A stretch of DNA of 64,000 nt. Source: Mortierella sp. BCC40632 (Eukaryota; Mortierellomycota; Mortierellomycetes; Mortierellales; Mortierellaceae). A program made the translations under genes and the position numbers. The notes below the pieces were generated by a model, which searched no databases, was not told the DNA's origin, and was given only the letters and a program-made list of their open reading frames with translations. Of the stretch, positions 52,366-63,530 are shown in pieces. Within the stretch, counting starts at the first letter, position 1; each line of letters begins with the position of its first letter. The stretch lies in NCBI GenBank assembly GCA_011634665.1, contig WAEK01000004.1:152001-216000 (forward strand), given 5' to 3'.

Positions 52366-55300
52366 TTACAAATAGAATCGACTGACAGTTGTGCCAAAGT
52401 ATGTCAAAGAAACCCACGATGGACGAGTCTTCAGCACCTTGCGCATTACTCCAATATCTCCAGAACCAATGAGCTCGCGCTCTGTATCCCTGCCGAATCC
52501 TTCGGTCTCCATCGCCGTCAATTCAATCATCAGCTTGTCGTCAGGGCCCGAGGCTCGGTACTCGAGGTCAACACGCCATCCGTCACTTACATGTCCTCCG
52601 ACATGCCGAATAACGTAATGAGAGGGATGCGAGAACGGCTCTGACGAAGTCAGCGACCAGGACTCGAGGTGTGCATCAAATCCAGCAACCGTCCAAATGT
52701 AATCTGGATGCGTGCAGAGCACTGTCAATCGGCGGAGGCCCGTCTCAGGATCGAAGCTAATATTCTCCGCAATAAGCCGTGGTGCGGAATGAATAAAGTC
52801 GGTCAATGGTGCTTGGGAGTTTGCAATCGTCTTGTTGGCAGTCTGACTCCTGATATAAGGTGCGGTGTCGATCACATGAGACTCCAGGAACTGGTTAAAG
52901 GGGTAGATCGCATTCCAGTCTCCGGGGTTGTTCACGGGGCTCCTGAACACTGACTTGGCCGAAAAGAGCGTCTCAAGTTCTGTGACATATGGTTCGTAGA
53001 ACGGACCTGGATCTGCGTGGGCAACATAGAGCTGAGAATCTCCCGATGTCAGATTACGGACATGCTGTACAAAGACTCGCTTCGGGTGGAATTCGTTGTA
53101 TGGACTCAAAGCGACGGTCGAGATAAAGAGGAAAGCCAACTGGGCCAGTAGCAGAAAAATGATGATTTTCTTCATAGCAGCTGCGCCAAACCGGTGTGCG
53201 AACGCCAGAACGGGTGGGCAGAACACAAAGGCGATGAATCCAGTCAAGATGGCAACAATGTGATCAACTGGTGCGTCCACTCCGATTCTACCTGTCAACG
53301 GAACAAAGAGATCCAACAAACTGAAGGTACAGAACGAGAAGTAGGCTGTCGGGATCAGGGTTCCAACAAAATACGAGATATAGTCGACTCGCTGGATTTC
53401 AAAGCCCTCAGCTGTAGCAGCGGCAGTTCGCTTCTGGTTAAAGAAGAGACCGAGGGTGATGCTGAATGAGTAGATCGCGAATACATAGCTGCCAGCCCTT
53501 CTTGCATAGGTGACCAACCCCAAAAGGATGGTGAAAAACACTTGAATGGACGAATAGGAGCTGAGTTCGTTCGCTCCGGTGCTGGCTTTCTTGTCGTGGA
53601 ACAGGTATTGGATGGTAAACATTCCAGCAAATGCGATGGGACCAAAATGAAGGATTGGCAGCCATTCATGCGAGAACCACTGCATCGGCTTGCCCAAAGC
53701 CTGCAAGATGATGACCGAGACGATTGGCGCAAGCAAGGCGACAACAAATGTCAAGAAGATCGAGAGCGTCGAGCGAACAGTGGGACGAGAAGCGCCAGTT
53801 GCAATAGATAAAAGGAAGAGAGCGCCAATTGAAGCATGGAGCAAGAGGGCCTTTGACCAGGAATAAGTCACGAAAAAGAACCCAAAGACGTCGAAAAATA
53901 CGACATCGATTGTCTTTTCAAGGTTGACGAGATCAGCCTTCTCTGTGAGATAGGTAGAGAGAGCCAATGCGTTCTCTCCCATATGCTGAGGAAGTCCTGA
54001 TTCCATATACTCGTCCAAATCCAGATGGGTATGGTAGAGGTAGCTGTTCTTGTATACGGCCATGTCCAAGCCGGTAAGATTACCATGGTCAACAAACTGG
54101 CGGAAGTCCGTGTCTGAGAGAATAAGTCCCGTAGCAAAGAGATCATTGGCAAGAACGGTTCCATGGGGGTAGGGGACCGTTCCGTAAGCGTCAATCATCG
54201 GCCTTGAATTGGCCTGGAAGAGGATCTCAGGGCCTGTAGTTCCACATGCCTCCAGATTGACCACTGCTCTAACGTTGTCTTTCAGTTCATGACTTGTGAT
54301 AAACGAGTGCGAGGCATCTTGCAAAGATTCTTCACCTCCGTTGAATACTTAAAATCGATAAAGAGAAAGAATGTCCGTTAATCCCAGCATAAGCCTCTAA
54401 CTACAACATACAAAGAGTTAAGACAAAAGAAGAGACAACGGCGAACTGCCGCCGCAGGAGTAAGCACTTACAAAAGATGATACTGTTCTTCTTTGGAGCA
54501 GGGCGTCTGGACATTACCCGAAGAACCTCCATCATGACACCAACTCCAAGACCGTCGTCGACAGCACCAGGCGAGCCGAGAGTTGTGTCGTAGTGCGAGT
54601 TCAAGAGGATCGAGTTCTGGTCACACTCCGGACCACACGAGAGCCGGACAATGATGTTGGTCATGTTGGTGTACATCTTCATGACCACTTTAAATTTGAC
54701 CATGTACAACACAGAGCATGCAGAAGGAAGAGTCGTTCGTCGGGTAGAGACCATAGAGCGTCATTTCAAGCAGAATGCACCATTCATGAAGGCAGCCAAG
54801 GACAGTTCCCATGATATGATTCGTTCCACGTCCGTTTTGAAAAGATGTCGAAATTAGATGGTGACACAGGAGAGGGCGTCAAGTGCAAACAACAGAGGAG
54901 GGACAAAGTTAGAACTAAGTTGTGATCAAACTGCTGGGACGAAATGCTCAACCTGTTTGTTTTCAAAGGGAAGGGAAGGGAAGGGAAGGGTGTAGCTCGG
55001 AATAGCATAGTCCTGGGGTAATGGGCTGAACTGCAGCAATCCAGCTCTCCCCTCTCGGCTGAGAAGTCTATCGGCCATTGTCCAGATATTCTTCGGAAAT
55101 GATGCTGAGAAGGCTATAATTAAGCTCAATATCCCTCCATCACAAACTTGTTCCTATTAGTGCCTTCTGCCAGGTCTATGACCCTGTTCCTGTCGGGGAC
55201 TCTTTACTCCTGTCCAATAAGCATACTGATTCCAGTCATTCCAATGAGGGAGGATCTCTGTGATTGGCGGCTTACCTTTGGACATAAAGTCGAAGCGGTG

Positions 55301-55780
55301 GGACCCATCGCCAACCTGGACCCACATATCAAAGTTGGGCAGAGGCGCAAGGTCCTGCTCTCGTCGCAGACCCTCAATCCTGGCTTCTTCCTTGAGTGTT
55401 TGCAACTGTTTAATTAGATATTGCTTCGTCTCAAGCTCTTGTTCTGTGCCGACGACTCTGTAGCCGATGTCCGAGGACAAATGCCTCACAATCTTGCGAA
55501 CATTCTCCTCTGAAAACTGAGCCTGACCAGTAGTAGGATTGATGCCTTCGGTGACTGGTGCAGGCAACATGTAGTGGATCCTGTAGGTAACGAGGACGAG
55601 CAAGGCCACGAAAGCAAGGAGACGAGCCCAAGCACTGAACATCGTTTTGGTACTGGAGAAGGCCGAGTGAACTTTCTTAGGGTCATGGGGATGGAGGCGA
55701 GGGTCGAGAGGATCTTCATGACTCGACTCCTTTCGCTCGGCCTTTTGGTTACGCTGCTTCAGCGCTGTCGCTGATGCCAT
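52366..55780 (-). CDS. M28 zinc metallopeptidase, multipass vacuolar/ER membrane type
   Basis: Three exons on the minus strand: 55276-55780, 54472-54687 and 52366-54347, phase 1 junctions, 900 residues. The first intron is 588 nt, long for this window. The N-terminus is cytosolic and charged, with one membrane helix near residues 50-70. The M28 domain (about 90-390) carries the zinc ligands SHYD (His200), SPGAVDDG (Asp212), GGEES (Glu246-247), SDTDF and YHTHLD. Eight or so transmembrane segments follow (about 400-690), then a C-terminal luminal domain. This is the layout of fungal vacuolar membrane protease (Pff1) and animal ERMP1. The substrate is unknown; aminopeptidase-like activity is expected from the family. 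The exon 2 start was chosen because it joins RFDFMSK to VVMKMYTNMTN, matching the family. Confidence 0.87.
54968..54990 (+). repeat. (GGGAA)n tract with G-quadruplex potential in M28 intron 1
   Basis: Five GGG runs separated by AA inside the first intron of the minus-strand M28 gene, so the G-rich strand is the template and the pre-mRNA carries CCC runs. Confidence 0.7.
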
Positions 55781-56618
55781 CGTTAAGTCTTGACAAAAGA
55801 GGGGGGGGGAGGAAGAGGGGGGGGGAGGAGAGGATGGGGCGGAGGGGGTGAGGAAGGAAGAGAAGAACGGGAAGAAAGAGAGGAAGAAAGAAAGAAGAAG
55901 AAGAGGAAGAAATAGAGACCGAAGGTTCGTGGGTCGAGAGCAACGTGGGAAAAAAACTCAGGGGAACCGTCGATTCAAGCTCTGTTTGGACCAACAGCCC
56001 GCAGAAAGGCTTAGTTCTTCGCTCCACCCCCATTCGCTCGTTCCTGGCTGGAGAAGCGGCACCTAACTGGCTCCTTTGGTCCGCCCAAGTTCACCAGGGT
56101 TACTGGACTCCCCCCCCCCAGGTGTGGGCTAGTCCAGACTGACCAGTGCTATAATTGGGAATCGTCATCAGGCCTCGGTCATTCGGGGAATGCTGCAGCC
56201 GAGGATGATGATGCTCGTTTGGAAATAGAGTCTCATCCATTAAATCCGTTAGACACCGAGCTATTCAGACCATCCAGTCTGAAACTTTTTTTTTTTTCCT
56301 CTGTCGCATGGCACCCCAAGAAGAAGCCCATGCCTGTGACAACGCCACTAGCTTCCACTGCTTCCACTGTATGCAACAGCACCTGCCAAGACTCCAGACT
56401 GGACGGGTTTCCGATACCTCCATTTGACGTCAGAGTAAGGCGCCACTTTCTTTCTTGATGACACTCTTGCTCGCCTTGCCTCCTCTTCTCGAAATCAATC
56501 CTCCTTCTTGTTCATCTGTCTTCTTCTCCTTTCTTCCTCCTTCTCTTCCTTCAACATACACACAAGGACTGGTCTCCAACTCAACCAAACACACTAAACA
56601 ACATACACTAAAACCAAG
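55781..56618. other. Divergent intergenic region
   Basis: About 840 nt between the M28 start and the small orphan gene. G-rich runs (55801-55830) and GA-rich sequence lie near the M28 start, and TTC/CTT-rich sequence (56485-56560) precedes the orphan. No gene recognised. Confidence 0.45.
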
Positions 56619-57153
56619 ATGATGGACATGTACAGCTTCCAGTATCCGCCCCGCCCAATCCCGTCAGATGCACACCGCCCAGCTCGATATTTTTTCCACT
56701 TGCTTGACGATGACGAGGTTGTGCAAAGAAAAAGTGGCAATTGTACTACGGCACTTGGGTTCCGGAAGGAAGGAGCCCCCCCTGCATTTGGTGTACAATG
56801 CACATCTTCTGCGAGTGGCGCTAGTTCAGTACCGACTACATCCATTTCAACCTCAGCTGCGGCAGTTCGGGCTGGATCCAGTGGCCTCGCTGGAGACTAC
56901 CAATCCAGGACTTTTTCTTCGTCCGTTTACTCATCCTCGGCGCCATCAAATACCAGCACTGGGATACCGTCCTCTCGAGCTCAAGTGAGCGAGTCAGCAT
57001 TACTAGGTATCTCATTCCCGGATCTAGTTGTCCTTGATAGATCCAGATTCTTGGTAGAGTGACAGACCTGCTCCAGGTTCTTATGGAGCTACTGGCCTCA
57101 ATAAAACGAGACCTAAAACGCCTGAGAGAAAAAGAACATTTGATCTGTCATAG
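56619..57153 (+). CDS. Small Ser/Ala-rich orphan protein, 153 residues
   Basis: Two predicted exons: 56619-56984 and 57058-57153 (GT-AG, phase 0). The start has A at -3 and follows a CA-rich leader. Residues 1-60 contain MYSFQYPPRPIPSD and FFHLLDDDEVVQRK; residues 61-122 are Ser/Ala/Thr-rich. Exon 2 reads SDRPAPGSYGATGL then NKTRPKTPERKRTFDLS before TAG. The 11 codons after that TAG (NDEYYFYSSDE) end at a second TAG and look like coding sequence, so the annotated end may reflect a nonsense mutation or stop readthrough. Unspliced, the first frame would instead end at 57062 with 147 residues. A second frame overlapping exon 1 (56668 onward) is also open for 106 codons, so the choice of frame is not certain. 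No family recognised. Confidence 0.45.
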
Positions 57154-57189
57154 AACGATGAGTACTACTTTTACAGCTCCGATGAATAG

Positions 57190-58400
57190 AGGCGCGCGTT
57201 TCCGAGGCTTAATACAAGAGGGCATCAATGCTCAAAGTCAAAGAGCGTCTGAAGTGGGTAAATGAATCAAGGATACGCTCTCACACAAAAGTAACGAAAA
57301 AAAAAAAAAAAAAAAAAATAGAGATGACTTCTTAGGGGCTAGTTACTCTTCAGATCTATGGCTGAGAAAACAGGATCTCGGCTTTGTAGGCTTGCTAAGT
57401 GAACTCACTGAAAGAGCCGCCAGCGGCGCCGCCTATGTGTGAGATAACAGCCCGACCTAGACAAAGGCTCAAATATACAATGGAACTAACATGTTTGCTA
57501 ACCCACTTCTCACCTACTTTTTTTTCTATCCTTACATCTCTTGCTCTTATTGTTAGCTTGCCCTTTTGCGTGTTCAGGCTGTTGCTTGGCTCGGGATGGA
57601 CTCCTCTGCTATTGATGGTTAGCCAAGTGGTAAACACCTAGAGATTATAAGATAGATAGGGAGAGGGTGCAAGAGAGAAGAGTCCGTTATGTTGCCCTGC
57701 TCAGGCCACATTCATATCTCGTTCGTTGTGTCCTCGTTGAGTAATTCATTGTCCGTGCGCCGTAGCACTTGCGGCTCAACAAACCACCATCAACTGCTGT
57801 GATCGCAAATATAGTCCCGCCTTCCCTTCAGGTTTCATCCTTGTGAAAGGTGGAAAGCAAGGATAATCATACCATCTCTCAATCGGAGCAAGTAGAGAAA
57901 AAAAAACGGTCTATCGCTCCTTCGCCTATGTCAACTACAACTTCTACTGTTTCTAAAAAAAAAAAAATAGTCAGCGTCAGGCAAAGCTCAGGCAAAGCTC
58001 AGGCGAAGTAACATTGCAGATTGGCTAAATCAAGAAGCCTCCAATGACCCTGATCTGACCATAAACCATCATTTGTATCGTCATAAAAAGTAATTTTGGC
58101 TTCAATATTTTCGCATCCTTGTTGGAACACTCTATGAGGTGAAGGGAAACAGTTCTCCTCACCAACAAAAAAAAACCGCAAAAGTTCACGTGATTCGGAT
58201 GGGGTGCCCGTCTCTTGTCGCGTCATCTAAATGCTGCTGTTCTTTTTTGCCGCTTCTCTCCACGCCCCCACATCCATTCCTTCTCGCCTAACTGTGCATT
58301 CCCAATTGTCGATCGCAGGCATCAGTTCACCACCCGCCATTGTTGCACATCTCCCACGCCCTCCCGCCACTCTGCGCTCCGTCTGTGAGGACACCAGAAA
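57190..58400. other. Intergenic region before the chromatin gene
   Basis: 1.2 kb with an A run (about 57297-57319), shorter A runs near 57900 and 57955, and no coding signal. The last 150 nt are C-rich and probably the promoter and leader of the bromodomain gene. Confidence 0.45.
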
Positions 58401-61400
58401 ATGAGCTCCAGTCGGCGAAACTCAAAACAGATCCTGCCCGAGGAGGCATCCTCGGCTGCACCACAGGTGAGAAGCCCGCGCCCTCATTCTCATTCTTCAG
58501 TCCTCTTTTTGTTCGTTCTGCGAGGATCACACCCTGCTGACGACTAGCGCCTCCTGCGATTTATCATCCGCGCAGGATGTGAATCAGGGCGGCAGGTCCA
58601 ATATGCAATCATAACAGTCCACATCAGGACAGAGGGTCAGGGGAAGAGCGGAGAGGATTGTAGAGACTTAGCTGTGCTGAATGGCAATGTGGTTTCCTCA
58701 TGGCACTCTACTGCTGCTCTGAATGGATTCTCAGACCAGTCGCCATTCATTCCCATGCACATACAAAGGCTCAATTTGGGGAGGAGGAGAGGGGAGGGAG
58801 GACGCGTTCAAATCCAGTCAAGCAACTAACGGAGAAACCCTCGCTAACTCAAACGAACCCCCCCCCCATTCTAACTGTCAAGGCGGTCAAGAGTCCTGAG
58901 CCTCCTAAGCTCAAGATCAAGCTGAAGCAACCTGAGCAAGCTGCACTCTCAGAAAGCGGTATGCGTTTGAACGTCCTATTGTTTGTCGGTTTGACTCAAT
59001 AGCGCGGTATGTTGATGCGACACAGACATGGTTTCTCATGGTTTCTCTTGTCGACACCCGTGCCCTCTTCTAGAACTGAAAAAAATGTTTGTGGCGATCG
59101 AAGAGAACGATGTCAAGACGATGAAATACTATCTCTCGCAGAAGAACGTCCATCCCGACACACTCTTTGAGACCAACATATTTGAGGAAAGCACTTTCAC
59201 CTGGTCGGCTCTGCATGCCGCAGCTTATTATGGATCCAAGAACATTATCCAACTTTTGATGGAGCATAACGCCAATGTCGAACTTCAGGATACTTGGTAC
59301 AAAGGAAGGCCACTTGCGTGGGCTGCGTTTGGAGGCAAGTCCACCTGACTGATCCTCAGTCAAATACATACAATTTCTACGACCGTTGCACTCAAGCGAC
59401 CCTTCACTTTCCTGCAAATGAGACTAATACGCAGACGCCCACTGCCATTGTTCGCATTGGTATCATTAGGCCACATTGAAGTTGCAAGGCTGTTAATCGA
59501 AAAGTTTGGAGCGGATAAGAAGGCGGAGAACGAACATGGCCAGGTGGCCTTGGAACTTGTTTACGATGTGACACCAGAGTGGGAGAAAGTCTTTTCTGAT
59601 GTAAGCCATGCAAGAGAGAGAGACCCTCTCCCCTCCTCCCACTCCTCCCCCTTTTATTCAACCCCAGAAATCTTGCAGTGGAGTATCGCATTTTATCTAG
59701 CTCAGTTCAACCCATGCACCTATCGCAACGTAGCTAACATCATAAACATGCTGATCTTCAGGCGGCCTCACGGCCAAAGAACAAGAGTGATGGTAGCTCA
59801 AAGCCAAGCAAAGATAGCAAAGGGAACAAAAACCTCTCGGAAGCTTTCACGGAATTATATAAGCTTGTTCTTAATCACAAGGATAAGAGGTAAAATGTTC
59901 GGACGGGGACGACTTTTTTTTTTTTTTTTTTTTTTTTATCTTCATGGGCAGGATTAGTTGCACAGGACACGACTTTTTGGCAACTGGGACGATTAGACAT
60001 TTAGTGTATATTATCTAACTTTGATGTCACCCCGATATCATTCAACTGTTCGGCTGCGGACCAAACCCTAGTGGGCGGGAACTGGCCGATGCTTTTTTGG
60101 CACTTCCATCAAAGGAAGAATACCCAGAATACTACGAGATCATCAAGTCGCCAATGTCGCTCCAGCTCGTTCTGGTAAGCATATTTGTCCAAAGAGCAAG
60201 TGCTTGTAAGGTTAAATCTACTGATACATCGAATAGAAGCTGATACTAATGACCAACTGTACATTCCAAACTGTGGGATCATATCTGGATACTCTACAGT
60301 CGAGGATAAAATCTGGACACTACAAGAATGTGAATGACTTTGATAAGGAGTTCCAACTTGTTTTCGAAAATGCCCTCATATTCAACGAGGATTCCTCACG
60401 GATTAACAAGGATGCCAGGTCACTTCTCAAGCTCTTTAATACAAGAAAGAAGGATGTCTTTGCTTCTCACAAACTTGTCGACAACCCTAAGACTACAGCA
60501 TTGGATAAGGTAGGTTTTGTATATTTGTACAGAACTAAGCGTTTAATCAGCTCACCTGACCCGATGGTGTTCTACGAGCTAATTCATGACTTGTTTGTTT
60601 GTTTTGTTTTGTTTGTTTTATTTCACTTAGTCTGATAGAGTTGTGGTAAAGGCCCACACCAAGGGGAACGTCACCTATCGAGTCGGAGAGTTTGTAGAAC
60701 TGAGTGATCCTAACAGGACCATCATCCTGGTTGAGCGACTTGAAGTCGATTCCAAGTATGGGCTTATCTACTCTATAGACATTTCCGTTATTCTGTTCAG
60801 CCCTCTCCACCTCTCCTCCCGTTAACCACTTGAGCTAATCCGATTTTACCCTTACTTTGGTATGTGTAGGAAGAATCAGTTCCTTGCAGGCTCCAAATTT
60901 CTTCGCCCTCACCAGACTCTTCAGGTTCCAGGACAGACATTTTATGAGAAGGAAGTGCTCAAAACATCAGGAGAGTGGGAATACGATTTTGAGCTTGTGA
61001 ATCACAAGGTGTATGTTCAAGCACACAAGGATTATGTTCGTGGCAAGGTCCTCGACTTTGATCCCAAGGATGTGTACGTGTGCGAGAATCGATACTCAGA
61101 GACTGGAAAGTCGGCGTTTTTGATTAAGGATTGGAAACGTGTTTACACTATCGATCCATTACCAACGCCTGTAAAACCATATCCTTCACCCATTAAGCTT
61201 CCCAAGTTTGAAGTCAAGAGCACTGTTACTGCAGACACCGTCTTGGACAATATTGGGCGATTCAATGGTAGGAGGTCAGCATCCGGAGCAAACTTGGATT
61301 CTAAACGTGTCATCAAGCGACCGAAGCCTCCTAAAAAGGTCAAATCTCCATCCAAGCGCAAGCATGGTGAATCTGACGATGAAGAGAATGCGGGGGCAGA

Positions 61401-62827
61401 GGATGAGGAGGCGGAAGACGAAGATGAGGAAGTAGATGTTGATGGAGTCAGCTCTCCTGCACAAGCAGCACAGCGACGTCGTTCAAGTCAGACTCAGCGA
61501 CAACAAATAATGCACCAGCAGCAACAACCGCAGCAGCAACAACCACAGCAACAACAGCAACAACAGCAACAACAAAAGCAGCAGCAGATGCCTCCACACC
61601 TTCAGCATCAGATGCACCCTCAGCAACAAGCACAGATGCCCCACCATCCGATGCCCCACCATATGCAGCATCCTCAAATGCAGCAGCACCAGATGCATCA
61701 GATGCAACAGATGCAAATGCAACAGCCACATCCGGGCCATCCTCAACCGCATCCGTTCCAGCAGATGAATCCTCAATATCCTCAACAGCCTCCATACTCA
61801 CATCCAATGCAGCAGCCCTACCCTATGCAGCAGCCACAACACGCTCGCCGTGTCTCTTCCAATATGAACCCTTCGATGATGGGCGTTAACCCTAATATGG
61901 GTGCGAATCCCAATATGCTCAATCATCAACAACAACAAATGCTAATGCACCAGCAGCAACAGCAACAAATGTATCAGCAACAACAAGGGCTTCAGTATCC
62001 ACCACATCAAATGCACTCGGGCATGCAGCCACCGCCACCACAACAACCACCACAACAGGCACCGCAACATTACCCTCAGCAGTCCCCCCAGCCTCAGCCA
62101 TCGCAGCTTACTCCAGGTCTACCACAGAGTCCAACAACCAGCGCGCAATCCATGGGATCACCCGGATCGCCAGGTCGTATGCAACAGGTGCCAGGAACAC
62201 CTATGATTGACCCTCGAACTGGAATGACCATGTCTAGTGCCTCCCCACAGCCACCTTCTTCTGCAGACATGGCCACAGTTTATGATCCAACTGTTGGGTC
62301 TAGGAAAGGTAGTTAAGATTGACCTTACATGCTTTGCTCTACGCCAATCTTTCCTCATCCTCCTCTCTCCCTCAGTGCGTATCCTTTATGATGACTGACA
62401 TAAATCGTGGCCAATGATGATTTAAATAGGACATGCAATGTTGCAATCGATCGCTGTTGATGCAGAGGACAAGTCATTTGTCATGAGTCTCTCGACAGAC
62501 TCGTTTGCGCACAGTATCTCGGTGCAACACCAAGTGAGCTCAATTACATTAATCCCACTACTAGCGAACCAGCTTGCACCCATTCAACAGCAAGTTGGAC
62601 TCACCGTCTTCCATAACGGACGAAAATTGACGCCAACAGGATTGGTGGCTCTTCCAGCGATGCCTCAGATTGGGCATCAAGTGTATTCGATTGGATTGAA
62701 CTCGGGCCAGAACACAATCGATATTTGGGTGACGGCGCCCGTTGGGGGACTTTTCCAAGGAGGACCTGCGGGAGGCAAGACAGAGACACAACAGTACTAT
62801 GTTTTTGTTCAGAAGAACAGCATCTAA
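58401..62827 (+). CDS. Ankyrin-bromodomain-BAH chromatin protein (RSC-type subunit)
   Basis: Ten exons: 58401-58466, 58883-58958, 59074-59334, 59470-59600, 59762-59889, 60072-60174, 60300-60509, 60631-60755, 60870-62308 and 62430-62827; 978 residues. Ankyrin repeats span about 50-170 (SALHAAAYYGSKNIIQLL, GRPLAWAAFGGHIEVARLL). One bromodomain spans about 205-315, with YYEIIKSPMSL and the acetyl-lysine-binding Asn in ALIFNEDSS. A BAH domain spans about 325-475 (VKAHTKGNVTYRVGEFVEL, then FLRPHQT and YVRGKVLDF). A basic/acidic linker (KRPKPPKKVK) and about 270 residues of Gln/Met/His/Pro-rich sequence follow, then a folded C-terminal block (847-978). Bromo plus BAH is typical of Rsc1/Rsc2 and polybromo subunits of SWI/SNF-RSC remodellers; those have no ankyrin repeats. 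The intron after exon 3 has a GC donor. Exon 7 has an alternative in-frame acceptor at 60236. Confidence 0.87.
61500..62100 (+). repeat. CAG/CAA-rich imperfect triplet tract in the bromodomain gene
   Basis: Mixed CAG/CAA codons give poly-Gln runs interspersed with Met, His and Pro. Codon mixing shows it is old rather than freshly expanded. Confidence 0.85.
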
Positions 62828-63530
62828 TTTCCCTTCAGGCACGCACGCATGCACTCTCCTCCCCCCCCCTCTTCTTCCCCTTTATTTGCTTTTCTCTCTC
62901 TCCTCTTCTAACTCACCCCACAAAGGATTGCCAATAAAGTTTCGTCTGGAAGCAGGACAATGGATGTACTAAATACGCCACCAAAGTGACAGGTAGTGGC
63001 CCTTGCCTCCTCCTACTCAGTCTAACATGCTTGCTTGCATGCATATGGTAAAGAACTGTGGATAGTTCATTGGCAGGCTGTGTCTCTCCAGTGATCGACA
63101 TTGCCCCTGAGTAATTTGCCAAAGGCTGTACTGGTATTGATGGGCACATTGACTGCATCTGTGAGCATTTGATTTCTTGCTTCTCATCTTCATGGTGTCT
63201 ACCTCGGCACTCGCAGGTGCCTGGTGTTTTATTCGTTGCCGATGATGTTGCTGTGCCGCTGCTGTACCATTTCTCCTTACTGCCGCTTTTACCACCAGCT
63301 TCATTGCCCTCACAGGGATATGATCTATCGCACTTTGGCTGTCGATGAAAGCTCCGCGTATCCTAACGATCAGGACTTTTCAAGTGCGGTGAGAACGGTT
63401 AAACCATTGCTGCCAGTAGATAATTTGCCAGCTTTAGATAACTTTCCAGTTGTATGAGTTACTTCTGACCACCTCGAAATAGGGTATTGGCAGTCTTTGG
63501 GTATTCTTCTTGCTTTACTCCGTTGCAGCC
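62828..63530. other. 3' flank of the bromodomain gene
   Basis: C/T-rich 3' region directly after the stop, then mixed-composition DNA. Several overlapping frames are open (for example the minus-strand frame from 63313), but no family could be assigned. Confidence 0.4.

Noticed and set aside
63224..63457. Plus-strand Cys/His-rich frame (CRCCTISPYCRFYHQLHCPH)
   Set aside because: It recalls a zinc ribbon but lies on the opposite strand from the nearby relic and has no supporting context.
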